Below, one piece after another: positions 25,987 to 34,619 of a stretch of 64,000 bases of DNA (position 1 is the first letter of the stretch; each line of letters begins with the position of its first letter). The position numbers and the translations under genes were made by a program. The notes beneath the pieces were generated by a model that worked only from the letters and a program-made list of their open reading frames with translations, did no database searches and was not told where the DNA came from. The stretch covers positions 124,001-188,000 of the forward strand of contig NZ_JANHDL010000006.1 of the NCBI RefSeq assembly GCF_024494655.1. Direction: 5' to 3'. This DNA is from Halorubrum laminariae. Its GTDB lineage: Archaea; Halobacteriota; Halobacteria; Halobacteriales; Haloferacaceae.

Positions 25987-26177
25987 ATGCGTGGTATCGA
26001 GGGGCGCGAAACGGCGCGTCGCGGTGGGTGGCAACAGGTGGATCCGGCGACTGTGACACCCCCTCCACCGACCGCGACAGGTTCTCCACCGACCACGCGA
26101 CCTCCGACGGCCGGAACATGTTTCTCGCCGGCCGCCGCGGGCACAAGAGCCAAGGGCTCACGCCCGAACGCTCGGGT

Positions 26178-26762
26178 ATGCAACCCTCCAAGGAGCGAGA
26201 GTCGTCGGACGGGGATCCCATGGACGACCTCGACGACCTCCTCGACGACGATCTCGCCGAGGGACAATCGGGGTCGGCGTCCCCCGGCGACACGACCGAC
26301 GGAGACGCCGACCTCGGCGACGCGGCTGCCGGTGCTGGCGGCGGATCCGCGGCGAGCGGTGGGAGTCGTATCGGCGCGAGCGGTCGGTGGTTCTCGGCGA
26401 AGGCGTTCGCGATCGCGCTCGCCGTCGTCGCCGTTGCGACGTTTCTCGTCGGTGCGATTCCGCTCGTCGGCGGCGCTCTCGGCTCCGTCGGCGGCGTCTT
26501 CGTCGGAGCGTTCGCGCTCGGGGCGGTCCTCTCGTCGCGGCGGTACGCCGAGACCGGGCTGGCGGGCACGCTCGCGGGAGCCGGCACCGCCGTGACGAGC
26601 GTCCTCGGCGTCGGGTTCCTCCCGATCGGGATCGACTACCTCCAGCAGTGGGGCCCCTCGCTCGTCGTTCTCGGCGGCGGAATCGGGCTGGCGGTCGCCC
26701 TGCTCGGACACTACCTCGGACGCGACCTCCGAGCGGGGCTGACGGCGGATCTCGGGGACTGA
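26178..26762 (+). CDS. small integral membrane protein (DUF456-like)
   Basis: A 194-residue protein. The first 75 residues are a low-complexity acidic/Gly region (MDDLDDLLDDDLAEGQSGSASPGDTTDGDADLGDAAAGAGGG). About four TM helices follow (FAIALAVVAVATFLVGAIPLVGG, LGSVGGVFVGAFALGAVLSSRR, LAGTLAGAGTAVTSVLGVGFLP, LVVLGGGIGLAVALLGHYLG). The Gly-rich helices with GGALGSVGGVFVGAF resemble the DUF456 pattern, which is a loose likeness. ATG at 26178; an inner ATG at 26221 (MDDLDD) is also possible. Confidence 0.72.
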   Translation: MQPSKERESSDGDPMDDLDDLLDDDLAEGQSGSASPGDTTDGDADLGDAAAGAGGGSAASGGSRIGASGRWFSAKAFAIALAVVAVATFLVGAIPLVGGALGSVGGVFVGAFALGAVLSSRRYAETGLAGTLAGAGTAVTSVLGVGFLPIGIDYLQQWGPSLVVLGGGIGLAVALLGHYLGRDLRAGLTADLGD

Positions 26763-26843
26763 CAACCGATATCGACGACTGACGAGCGTCGACAATTGAC
26801 GAGTGATCTCGGGAAGGTGAATCCCGCTTGAATCGCGATTCGA

Positions 26844-27791
26844 TCACCTACTCAGGCGGTCTACCGTCCGATCGAATCCGACGTAGGCGGCGATCTCGCG
26901 GCGTTCGAGCGCGAGGAACCCGGCGAGGATCGCGAGGAACCCGACCACGGCCTCCCCCTCGACCACCTGCCCGAGGAGCGCCCAGCTTCCCACCGCGGCC
27001 ACGACCGGCTCCGCGTAGCCGACGAGGTGCAGCTGGGCCGGCCCGACCGTGTCGAGCAGCGCGAAGTAGATCAGGAACGCGACGACGCCGGACAACAGCG
27101 TGAGGTACGCGAGAGACGCGAGAGACGAAGCGGTCCAGACGATCGACGCCGGCGACTCGCCGAGCAGTCCCGCGCCGACGAACAGCTGCCCGGCTCCGAG
27201 CACCATCGCCCACCCCTGCAGCGCGGCGACCGGGAGGTCGGTGCGAAGCGGGCGGAGCAGCACCGCGCCGAGCGAGAACGCGACCGCGCCGGCGAACGCG
27301 AGCGCGACGCCGATCAGAGCCGCGCTTCCGAGACCGGACGCGACCGGATCGGCGATGACGACGACGCCGACGATCCCGAGCGCGAACCCGCCGATCTCGA
27401 CCGGACCGAGCCGCTCGCTCGGGAGCAACGCGGCGGCGAACGTAGCGGTCAACACCGGCGAGAGGCTCACGATGACGGCCGCGACCGCGCCGGTGACGTA
27501 CAGTTCGCCGACGTACAACAGCCCGTGATACGCCGCGATCACGAACGTGCCGGCCACGGCCACGCCGAGCCACTCGTCGCGGCCGCGAGGCACCCATCGA
27601 TCGGAGACGAGGACCGCGAACGCGAGGACGACGGCACCGGCGACCGCGTACCGAATACCTGCGAACAGAAGCGGCGGGAAGTAGTGGAGGCCGGCCTCGA
27701 TGGCGACGAACGACGTGCCCCAAAGAGTCGCGAGGAGGACGAACGCCCCCGCGATCGATTCGGGAGAAGAAATCGGTGATCGTAGGTTCAT
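26844..27791 (-). CDS. EamA/DMT-family transporter
   Basis: A 315-residue drug/metabolite exporter with ten TM helices in two EamA repeats. It begins with ESIAGAFVLLATLWGTSFVAIEAGLHYFPPLLFAGIRYAVAGAVVL; the second repeat is ALIGVALAFAGAVAFSLGAVLLRP...LSGVVAFLIYFALLDTVGPAQLHLVGYAEPVVAAVGSW. EamA proteins export amino acids and other metabolites; substrate unknown. It is divergent from an Lrp-type regulator across an AT-rich gap containing an inverted repeat, so the regulator may control it. Confidence 0.9.
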   Translation of the reverse strand: MNLRSPISSPESIAGAFVLLATLWGTSFVAIEAGLHYFPPLLFAGIRYAVAGAVVLAFAVLVSDRWVPRGRDEWLGVAVAGTFVIAAYHGLLYVGELYVTGAVAAVIVSLSPVLTATFAAALLPSERLGPVEIGGFALGIVGVVVIADPVASGLGSAALIGVALAFAGAVAFSLGAVLLRPLRTDLPVAALQGWAMVLGAGQLFVGAGLLGESPASIVWTASSLASLAYLTLLSGVVAFLIYFALLDTVGPAQLHLVGYAEPVVAAVGSWALLGQVVEGEAVVGFLAILAGFLALERREIAAYVGFDRTVDRLSR

Positions 27792-27816
27792 TAGTTATCA
27801 GTTCAAACTACGCCTA

Positions 27817-27831
27817 GATAGTTAAACTATC
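27817..27831. promoter_or_regulatory. 15-bp inverted repeat upstream of the EamA exporter
   Basis: gatagtt-a-aactatc is a perfect 7-bp inverted repeat about 26-40 bases upstream of the exporter start, in the AT-rich gap shared with the divergent Lrp-type regulator. Lrp family proteins bind such palindromes, so it is a candidate operator. A TATA-like run (aaatatata, 27941-27949) sits ~26 bases before the regulator start. Confidence 0.5.
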
Positions 27832-27974
27832 CTCTCGAATAAGGGTTATTTTGAGATGAAAAATCACACATTTGGATATAATACAATAGAGGCCTAATAT
27901 ACCGTGTCGTATTCGAATACGACTCCAAGTATGTCGGTCGAAATATATACCAGTCCGTCACGCGAAGCGGGGGT

Positions 27975-28457
27975 ATGGACGAACGCGACGTGCGGCTGGT
28001 GAAGGCCATCTCCGATCTGGGCACGGGGAGCCCCGAGCGGCTCCACGAGGAGACGGGCATTCCGGTGTCGACGATCCACTATCGGCTGAACAACCTCCGA
28101 GAGGCGGGCGTGATCGAGAACGACCTGTACGACCTCGATCACGAGGCGCTGGGTCTCGGAGTGACCGTCATCGTCGAGGTGCTCGCGGACTACGAGGGCC
28201 CGTACGACGAGTTCGCCGACGAACTGCTCGCCGTCGAGGGCGTCACGGAGGCGTTCTTCACGATGGGCGAGACGGACTTCGTCGTCCTCGCGCGGCTCTC
28301 CTCGTCGGACACCGTCGAGCGGCTCATCAGCGATTTCGAGGCCATCCCCGAGGTCGAGCGCACGAACTCGACGTTCACGATCGCGACCCTCCGCGACGAA
28401 CCTCGCGCGCCGGCGACCTACGAGTTGGAGACGCTGGTCCAAGAACTGACTGACTGA
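27975..28457 (+). CDS. Lrp/AsnC-family transcriptional regulator
   Basis: A 160-residue regulator. The N-terminal HTH is DERDVRLVKAISDLGTGSPERLHEETGIPVSTIHYRLNNLREAGVIEN; the C-terminal RAM domain runs from VTVIVEVLADYE through FFTMGETDFVVLARLSSSDTVERLISDFEAIPEVERTNSTFTIATLRDEPR. These proteins bind amino acids or related ligands and form dimers or octamers. Its position back-to-back with an EamA exporter, a frequent Lrp pairing, suggests control of amino acid export. Confidence 0.94.
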   Translation: MDERDVRLVKAISDLGTGSPERLHEETGIPVSTIHYRLNNLREAGVIENDLYDLDHEALGLGVTVIVEVLADYEGPYDEFADELLAVEGVTEAFFTMGETDFVVLARLSSSDTVERLISDFEAIPEVERTNSTFTIATLRDEPRAPATYELETLVQELTD

Positions 28458-28497
28458 CTGACCCTATCTCACCCGTCGAACTGACTGAAACTCCCTC

Positions 28498-28950
28498 TCA
28501 GCCGTCGAACTCCGACTCGCTCACGCGAACGACGAGCGTCTCGTCAATATTTTCTCCGTCGTGTGTCGATGACTCTCCTTGTGTCCGGCGAACGTACACC
28601 GGATCGACCAGTTCGCCGTCGACGAGGCCGAACACCTTCAGTCGCTGGTCGGTCTCCTCCGGCGGAACCGCACCGTCGCGTACCGCCCGAGCGAGGTCGC
28701 GAGAGAGCCACTCGTCGGTCGATATCGACGGTTCGCGGATGATCGCCTCGTCGACGAACCGCACGAGGTACCAGTTGAGGTCGTTGAGAAGCGAGACGGC
28801 AGCGCCCAAGCTCACCGTGTCGACCGCGAGGCTGTTCGCGAACGGCTCCTCGATGTCGTAGGTCGCGAGCGCGTCCCGCGCCGTCTCGCGAGACAGCAGC
28901 TCGTAGGTGAGATCGACCGCCGGATCGCCGAGGAGACACACCCGCGTCAC
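28498..28950 (-). CDS. conserved haloarchaeal protein (DUF5804-like)
   Basis: A 150-residue acidic soluble protein beginning with GTG (MTRVCLLGDPAVDLTYELLSRETARDALATYDIEEPFANSLAVDTVSLGAAVSLLNDLNWYLVRFV). Its sequence pattern fits a family I recall as DUF5804, with helical composition in the first two thirds and a beta-rich C-terminal part (LKVFGLVDGELVDPVYVRR). No catalytic motif is seen. It converges with the Lrp gene and lies upstream of methionine adenosyltransferase. Confidence 0.75.
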   Translation of the reverse strand: MTRVCLLGDPAVDLTYELLSRETARDALATYDIEEPFANSLAVDTVSLGAAVSLLNDLNWYLVRFVDEAIIREPSISTDEWLSRDLARAVRDGAVPPEETDQRLKVFGLVDGELVDPVYVRRTQGESSTHDGENIDETLVVRVSESEFDG

Positions 28951-29038
28951 ACCTCATCCGACTCGCCCGCTCGGCAAATCGGTTGCGGTCGGACGACCGA
29001 GTCGCGATCGTCCACCGCGATCGCCCCTCCCGCCCGGC

Positions 29039-30241
29039 TCAGAACGTCGAGACGTCCCCGTCGATGACGCTTCGGGTGATGTCCGTTACGTCGGCGAGCT
29101 CCTCGTCGACGATAGCGAGGACATCGTCCTCGATGTCGGCGAGGTCGACGCCGTCGGTGGTGACGATCTGCGCGTCGGCGACGTGCGGCTCGTCGATCGG
29201 GCGACCGATCTGCGAGAGCAGTCGGACCTGCAGGTCGCGGATCCCGTCGACCTCGTCGGTGACCGACTCCGCAATCCGTGTCGACAGGAGGTTGTAGATC
29301 TTCCCAATGTGGTTGACCGGGTTCTTGCCGGAGGTGGCCTCCATCGACATCGGACGGTTCGGCGTGATGAGCCCGTTCGCGCGATTCCCGCGCCCCACGG
29401 AGCCGTCGTCGCCCTGCTCCGCCGAGGTACCGGTGACGGTGAGGTACACCGACCCCTCGTCGTAGTCGTCGGCGGTGTTGACGTCGACGCTGACCGCTCG
29501 GTCGGTGTGACTCTCAGCGAGTTCCGTGACAAACTCTCGAACGTCGCTCACGGCGTCGTCATAGTCATCGAGCCCGTCGACGTGCCGATCGACCATCGCG
29601 GCCGCGACCGTGATGTCGATTCGGTCGCCCTCGCGTTTGCCCATGATCTTCACGTCGGGACCGAGTTCGGGATGCTCGTCGTGGTACGTCGTGTTGAGTT
29701 CGCGCTCCGCCTCGGAGACGATCGTCTCCGTCTCCGTGAGCGGGGCGTGACCGACGCCGAACGACGTGTCGTTGGCCATCGGAACTTGTTGGGTCTCCTC
29801 ACCGAAGACGTCCTGTAAGTCGCCCGAGCCCTCGCCCAGTTTCACGTCCACGATGACGTCCGTTCCGTACTCCAGTTCCGGGATCGCCTCGGTGAGGTAG
29901 TCGCGGGCGGCCGCCAGCGCGGTCGAGTCGACCGGGAGCTGTTGCCCGTCGTATTGCTTCGTGGCCCGTCCGACGATGAGCAGGTAGATCGGCTCAACGA
30001 CCTCGCCGCCGCCGTAGGCCGGTGCGGCGCGCCCCGCGACCAACTGCGTCTCGTCGGTGTTGTAGTGGAGCACCTTGCCGACGCGGTCCAAGTAGAGCTG
30101 TGAGAGCGCCCGCGAGACCGACTCCGCGACGCCGTCGCAGATCGAGTCGGGATGTCCGATTCCCTTTCGCTCGACGATCTCGACCTCCTGGTCCTCGACC
30201 GCCTGCCGGTCGAGGCGGCTGACCTGAATGTTCCGGTCCAT
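29039..30241 (-). CDS. mat: archaeal-type methionine adenosyltransferase
   Basis: A 400-residue enzyme making S-adenosylmethionine from ATP and methionine. It has the archaeal-class marks: [43 protein letters not shown] at the N terminus, [64 protein letters not shown] and [33 protein letters not shown]. It is distinct from bacterial MetK. ATG at 30241 (MDRNIQ). An AT-rich element (gttatact on the minus strand, near 30268) may be its TATA box. Confidence 0.97.
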   Translation of the reverse strand: MDRNIQVSRLDRQAVEDQEVEIVERKGIGHPDSICDGVAESVSRALSQLYLDRVGKVLHYNTDETQLVAGRAAPAYGGGEVVEPIYLLIVGRATKQYDGQQLPVDSTALAAARDYLTEAIPELEYGTDVIVDVKLGEGSGDLQDVFGEETQQVPMANDTSFGVGHAPLTETETIVSEAERELNTTYHDEHPELGPDVKIMGKREGDRIDITVAAAMVDRHVDGLDDYDDAVSDVREFVTELAESHTDRAVSVDVNTADDYDEGSVYLTVTGTSAEQGDDGSVGRGNRANGLITPNRPMSMEATSGKNPVNHIGKIYNLLSTRIAESVTDEVDGIRDLQVRLLSQIGRPIDEPHVADAQIVTTDGVDLADIEDDVLAIVDEELADVTDITRSVIDGDVSTF

Positions 30242-30309
30242 TGGCACCTCATACTCCGTCGGCGGCAGTATAACTTGCGGAAACCTCCGGGCGTTCGTTA
30301 ATGCGTGAG

Positions 30310-30321
30310 GAGAATATTCTC
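30310..30321. promoter_or_regulatory. 12-bp palindrome gagaatattctc upstream of mat
   Basis: A perfect palindrome in the 112-base gap between the mat start and the upstream aminotransferase stop, about 70 bases before the mat ATG. It could be an operator or part of the aminotransferase terminator; the gap holds no gene. Confidence 0.35.
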
Positions 30322-30353
30322 ACCGCGGTGGATCTTCTCGCCGCGGCGTCAGA

Positions 30354-31475
30354 TCAGTTCACGGCCGCGTAGGCGTCGGCCATCACGTCGAGAGCCTCGC
30401 GCAGTTCGGCCTCGTCGGTCGCGTACGAGATCCGAGCGTGTCCGGCACCGTGGTCGCCGAACGCCTCGCCGGGGACGACGACCACGCCGCGGTCGAGACA
30501 CTCCTCGACGAACCCGTCGGGGACGCGGGGCATCGCGTAGAACGCCCCCTGCGGCGTCGGACAGTCCAGCCCGATCTCCGCGAACCCCTCTAACAGGAGG
30601 TCGCGCCGGCGCTCGAAGGAGTCGGTCATTTTCCCGACGAACTCTCTGTCTCCGCGCAGCGCGGCCTCTGCGGCGTACTGCGCCGGGGCCGACGCACACG
30701 CCTGTGCGTACTGGTGGACACGGAGCATGCGCTCGACGCGCTCGCTCGACCCGTACACCCACCCGAGCCGCCAGCCGGTCATCGAGAACAGCTTCGACGC
30801 GGAGTTGACGACGACGACGTTGTCGCTGTCGGCAAACTCGATCGGCGATCGGTGGTCACCGTCGAAGACGGTGTACTCGTACACCTCGTCGGAGACGCAG
30901 AGCACGTCGTGCTCGTCGGCGATCCGCGCGAACTCGCGGACATCCTCCTCTGAGGAGACCGCACCGGTGGGATTTCCGGGGGAGTTCACGACGAACGCGG
31001 CGGTGTCATCCGTTATCGCTGCCTCGATCGCGGCCGGATCGATCGTGAGGTCGTCGCGGAGCGAAACCGGGATCGGCTCGCCGCCCGCGAGCTTCGTCAG
31101 CGCGTCGTAGGAGACGAAGCCGGGGTCCGGGATCAGCACCTCGTCGCCGGCGTCGACGTGCGCCTCCAAGGCGATATGAAGCGCCTCGCTGCCGCCCGCG
31201 GTCGCGATCACGTCGCCCGGGTCGAGGTCGATCCCCTGATCGGCGCGGTGCTTCTCAGCGATGGCCTCGCGCAGCGACTGAGTCCCCTTGTTCTCGGTGT
31301 AGGCATCGGCCTTTCCGGTCTCGATGGCGGCGACGGCGGCCTGCCGCGCGTGCTCCGGCGTCGGGAAGTCGGGCTGTCCGAGCCCGAGGTTGATCGCGTC
31401 GTCGCCGGCCGCCTCGAACACCTCGCGGATCCCGCTGATGGAAATCCGTTCGACTCGATCGGAGAACGTCGTCAT
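30354..31475 (-). CDS. class I PLP aminotransferase (aspartate aminotransferase-like)
   Basis: A 373-residue fold-type I enzyme. It shows INLGLGQPDFPTPEHARQAAVAAIETGKADAYTENKGTQSLREAIA, AGGSEALHIAL, FVVNSPGNPTGAV, CVSDEVYEYTVFDG and the PLP Lys in NSASKLFSMTGWRLGWVYG. Members transfer amino groups from aspartate or aromatic amino acids to 2-oxoglutarate; the C-terminal ARISYATDEAELREAL supplies the substrate-binding Arg. It precedes mat in the same direction. ATG at 31475 (MTTFSDRVERIS) is the family start. Confidence 0.94.
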   Translation of the reverse strand: MTTFSDRVERISISGIREVFEAAGDDAINLGLGQPDFPTPEHARQAAVAAIETGKADAYTENKGTQSLREAIAEKHRADQGIDLDPGDVIATAGGSEALHIALEAHVDAGDEVLIPDPGFVSYDALTKLAGGEPIPVSLRDDLTIDPAAIEAAITDDTAAFVVNSPGNPTGAVSSEEDVREFARIADEHDVLCVSDEVYEYTVFDGDHRSPIEFADSDNVVVVNSASKLFSMTGWRLGWVYGSSERVERMLRVHQYAQACASAPAQYAAEAALRGDREFVGKMTDSFERRRDLLLEGFAEIGLDCPTPQGAFYAMPRVPDGFVEECLDRGVVVVPGEAFGDHGAGHARISYATDEAELREALDVMADAYAAVN

Positions 31476-31570
31476 ACGCGTTCGGGAGCGCTGCCGGCAG
31501 TTAGGTCTTGTCACGTCGCCCGCGGGGCTAGTGATCTGACCGCGAAGCGTTTCGTCACAGCCCGCCCCGG

Positions 31571-32311
31571 TTAGGGCGCGCGCCCAAACACCAGGTAGCC
31601 GGTATGGCCCACGCCCGCGGTCGACGGGCGCGACCCCCGGTCGGAGAAGTCCATCTCGCGCTGGATCGTTTCGAGCGTCTCGACGCCCCCGAATCCCGCC
31701 TCGCGAGCGGCGATCGCAGCCTCGCGGGTCCCCTCGATGAACGGCGAGTAGACGGCGAGGTATCCGCCCGAGACGAGCAGGTCCGCGGCGCGCTCGACGA
31801 CCGTCGGCGCGTCTCCCGTGTCGAGCGTGAGCGCGTCGAACGGCTCCTCGTCCGCGAGGTCGTCGAGCGCCTCGGTGAGGTCGCCCGTCCGCACCTCGAC
31901 GCGGTCGGCGACGCCCGCCGTCTCCATGTTCGCGCGGGCGACCTCGGCGAAGTCGGGATCGACCTCGTAGGTGGTCACGTCCGCGCCGGCGCGGCCGATG
32001 TAGGCGGCGAGGATGCCGGTCCCCGTCCCGGCGTCGAGGACGCGGTCGCCACCCGAAATTCCCGTGTGGCCCATCACCAACCCCACGTCGCGAGGCATCA
32101 TGGGCGCGCCCGTTCGTTCGAGGTGATTGAACAGGTCGGGACCGCGAAGCTCGCGGACCGCGAAGACGGTCCCGAGATGCGTCTCGACGGTGTCGCCGCC
32201 GGCGACGTCTTCGGGCACCTCGATCACGCCGAGGTCGGTGCCGAACTCCTCGCCCGGCTCCAAGAGGTACTCCCGGTCGTCGTGGACCAGCAGGTACGCG
32301 GCGTCGGTCAC
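31571..32311 (-). CDS. trmI: tRNA (adenine-N1)-methyltransferase, TrmI-type
   Basis: A 246-residue SAM-dependent enzyme methylating A57/A58 of the tRNA T loop. N-terminal beta domain ([24 protein letters not shown]) leads into the Rossmann domain: [48 protein letters not shown], with the SAM loop [21 protein letters not shown] for catalysis and the C-terminal [19 protein letters not shown] start overlapping the nac stop by GTGA, so the two are coupled. Confidence 0.95.
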   Translation of the reverse strand: MTDAAYLLVHDDREYLLEPGEEFGTDLGVIEVPEDVAGGDTVETHLGTVFAVRELRGPDLFNHLERTGAPMMPRDVGLVMGHTGISGGDRVLDAGTGTGILAAYIGRAGADVTTYEVDPDFAEVARANMETAGVADRVEVRTGDLTEALDDLADEEPFDALTLDTGDAPTVVERAADLLVSGGYLAVYSPFIEGTREAAIAAREAGFGGVETLETIQREMDFSDRGSRPSTAGVGHTGYLVFGRAP

Positions 32312-32727
32312 TCCAGCTCCGCGATGGCGGTCGCGAGGTCGCCGTCTGCGGCCTCCAAGGCCTCCCGGGCCGTCGACTCCGGCACGCCGGCGCGCTCGGC
32401 GACGAGCGCCACGTCCTCCTCCGGGATCGCGTCGACCACGCCCGCGTCTCGCGCCGTCGCGTCCGGGTCGCCGGACTCGACAGCGGGCGCGCTTTCGCCC
32501 GTATCTCCGCCCACGCCGGCGTCTTCTACCTCCTCGGGCGATCCAACGATCTGGTAGGTTTCTTGGCCCTGCGCGTCCATCTTGGTGACCTGCGCGCCGT
32601 CGAAGACGAGGTCGCCGTCAGCCGTCTCGATGACGACGCGCTCGGCGTCGAGCTCCTCGACGTCGATCCCCATCTGTTTCATCATCTGTTTCATCTTCCG
32701 CGGATTCATTCCGCCTCCTCCGAACAT
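32308..32727 (-). CDS. nac: nascent polypeptide-associated complex protein (NAC)
   Basis: A 139-residue ribosome-associated chaperone. It begins [62 protein letters not shown], the NAC dimer domain, then an acidic linker rich in Gly/Ala/Ser, and ends with a UBA domain ([39 protein letters not shown]). Archaea have a homodimer of this alpha-like subunit. ATG at 32727 is preferred over one 14 codons upstream because the family starts with MFGGGG. Confidence 0.96.
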   Translation of the reverse strand: MFGGGGMNPRKMKQMMKQMGIDVEELDAERVVIETADGDLVFDGAQVTKMDAQGQETYQIVGSPEEVEDAGVGGDTGESAPAVESGDPDATARDAGVVDAIPEEDVALVAERAGVPESTAREALEAADGDLATAIAELE

Positions 32728-32904
32728 GGACCGGAATTCGGCTGGACGGCACAAAAAGGGTGACGACACGAGACGACGGGTAGCGACCCGCCGCTCCGCT
32801 AGCCAGCCAGTTTCGATTCGCTCTACCGGCCTCGCCGTTCCGTCAGTTCCGGTTCGTTCCGCCGAAGACGGCGGTTTGATACGTCCCGACCGCGACTCGT
32901 CGGT

Positions 32905-33678
32905 ATGTACATCGCCGACCAGACGTGGCCCGAGCTACGCGAGTCGCTCGCGGACGAGTCCGTCGCCCTCGTCCCGCTCGGGTCGACGGAACAGCACGGA
33001 CCGCACCTCCCGCTCGCGACCGACCACCTGATCGCCGAGGCGCTCGCGACGGCGGCCGCCGAGGAGACCGGTGCCGTCCGCACGCCGACGGTCACCGTCG
33101 GCGTCAGTCCCCATCACCGCCAGTTTCCTGGGACGATGTGGGTCGACGCGCCGGAGTTCCGCGACTACGTCGAGAGCTTCACCCGCCACCTCACCTACCA
33201 CGGGATCGACCGCGTCGTGTACGTGAACGCCCACGGCGGGAACGTCCAGCACCTCCGCGAGGTCGGTCGCCGGCTCCACGAGGACGGAGAGGCCTACGCG
33301 ATCGAGTGGATGTGGGACGAGTCGATCCCGGACCTCGTCGACGACCTGTTCGAACACAACGGTCCCCACGCCGGTCCGAAGGAGACGGCGATGATCACGC
33401 ACATCGCGCCCGAACTCGTCCGCGACGGCCAGTTCGAGAACGCCCGCGACGACGGGCTCGTCGACCTCGAGTCCGCGGACACGATGGTCCACGGCGCGCG
33501 GACGTTCTACGACTCGGTCGACAACTCCGCAAACGGTGCCTTCGGCGACCCGACCGACGTGACGCCGGAGAAGGCCGAGCGGCTGTTCGAAGCCGCGGCC
33601 GATCAGCTCGTCCAGCTGACGGAGTGGCTCCGAGCGCGCGACAGCGAGGAACTGCTGCCGAAAGACCGAGTGGAGTAG
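32905..33678 (+). CDS. creatininase-family amidohydrolase
   Basis: A 257-residue metal-dependent amidohydrolase. Metal ligands sit in [30 protein letters not shown] and VNAHGGN, with [12 protein letters not shown] near the end of the active site. Members include creatinine amidohydrolase, ArfB (deformylase of the archaeal F420/riboflavin route) and MftE. An ArfB-type role is plausible in an archaeon, but the substrate cannot be set from sequence alone. ATG at 32905 is preceded by TATA-like DNA (gatacg). Confidence 0.88.
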   Translation: MYIADQTWPELRESLADESVALVPLGSTEQHGPHLPLATDHLIAEALATAAAEETGAVRTPTVTVGVSPHHRQFPGTMWVDAPEFRDYVESFTRHLTYHGIDRVVYVNAHGGNVQHLREVGRRLHEDGEAYAIEWMWDESIPDLVDDLFEHNGPHAGPKETAMITHIAPELVRDGQFENARDDGLVDLESADTMVHGARTFYDSVDNSANGAFGDPTDVTPEKAERLFEAAADQLVQLTEWLRARDSEELLPKDRVE

Positions 33679-33713
33679 CACTCTCGTCGAGCTGCGATAG
33701 CGATCTCGGCGTG

Positions 33714-34412
33714 CTACGACACGATTCTGTCGAGCGCCGCGTCTAGTTCGTCGCGGTCGCGGTCGTCGAGTACCACGAACCGCTCTCCGCGGCGGCGTTC
33801 GAGCCACCGCAACAGCCGCGCGGCCCAGTCGAGCTTCCGCTCCTTCATCGGCCCCACGCTCGGGTCGTCAAAGTCCCAGCCGAGGAAGACGAGCCGACCG
33901 GCTCCGACGTGGTCCGCGAGGAACGCGGCGCGGTCGCCGTCGGTGAACCCGCCGAGATTTCGGACGGGTCCGCTCGGAGCCGCCTGCGTCGTCGCCAGCG
34001 TCCACGCGGACTCGAACCGCGGGAGCCACTCGCGGACCGCGGGGACGTTGTCGCCGTGCGCGTGCGCCGCGACGGGCGTCCCTTCGCGAGTCAGCCGCTC
34101 CGCAGTCTCCGGGTTCTTGTCGAGATCGGTCACCATGCAGTCGATGTCGACGCCGCTATCGACGAGAACGTCGGCGGCAGTGGAGGCGGCGACAACCACG
34201 TCGGCGTCGCGTGCGACGGCGACCTCATCTGTGAGACAGGGGGCCGCGCCGGCGACGGCGACGGTCTCTCCCCGCCAGTCGCCAAGCCGATCGAGGTCGA
34301 ACCGCGACGACCGCACCGCGGCGATGTCGCGAGCGCGTTCGTCCGCCTCGCGTCCGAACCCGAAATCCGCGAGGATGGTCTCGTACACCGGCTCAAACGT
34401 CTCGAAGTTCAC
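33714..34412 (-). CDS. mptE: 6-hydroxymethyl-7,8-dihydropterin pyrophosphokinase, MptE-type
   Basis: A 232-residue enzyme of the DUF115 group that diphosphorylates 6-hydroxymethyldihydropterin, replacing bacterial FolK. It carries the family blocks DWRGETVAVAGAAPCLTDEVA, VVVAASTAADVLVDSGVDIDCMVTDLDKNPETAE, VAAHAHGDNVPAV, GFTDGDRAAFLADHVGA, and the conserved FLGWDFDDPS plus KERKLDWAARLL. GTG start. The adjacent co-directional dihydropteroate synthase takes its product, so both likely work in pterin/folate synthesis. Confidence 0.92.
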   Translation of the reverse strand: MNFETFEPVYETILADFGFGREADERARDIAAVRSSRFDLDRLGDWRGETVAVAGAAPCLTDEVAVARDADVVVAASTAADVLVDSGVDIDCMVTDLDKNPETAERLTREGTPVAAHAHGDNVPAVREWLPRFESAWTLATTQAAPSGPVRNLGGFTDGDRAAFLADHVGAGRLVFLGWDFDDPSVGPMKERKLDWAARLLRWLERRRGERFVVLDDRDRDELDAALDRIVS

Positions 34413-34619
34413 CGTCTGTACCCCCCGATCGCGGGGCGATCGGCCCGTCGGCCGACCTCACTGGTAACCGACCGACACGTCAGCCCTCCGGGAGGCGCAC
34501 AGTGCCGCTGCTCGCGGGTTCGAATATGGTATGGACCGGAGTAGCACAGAGTACCCCTACCCGCGTGCCCCTCCGGCGTCCACTGGATGGGTTGTCTGCA
34601 CGACGGCATAAACTTTCTC
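34413..34619. other. non-coding gap between mptE and the DHPS gene, possible RNA structure
   Basis: No gene recognised. On the minus strand a 7-bp stem cgcgggt/acccgcg (about 34514-34520 with 34558-34564) encloses a 37-base loop and is flanked by GC-rich arms (ccggagg about 34570, and cctcccgg about 34486), so an extended imperfect hairpin is possible. An AT-rich element (aagtttatg on the minus strand, 34605-34613) lies just upstream of that segment. Folding was judged by eye only. Confidence 0.3.
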
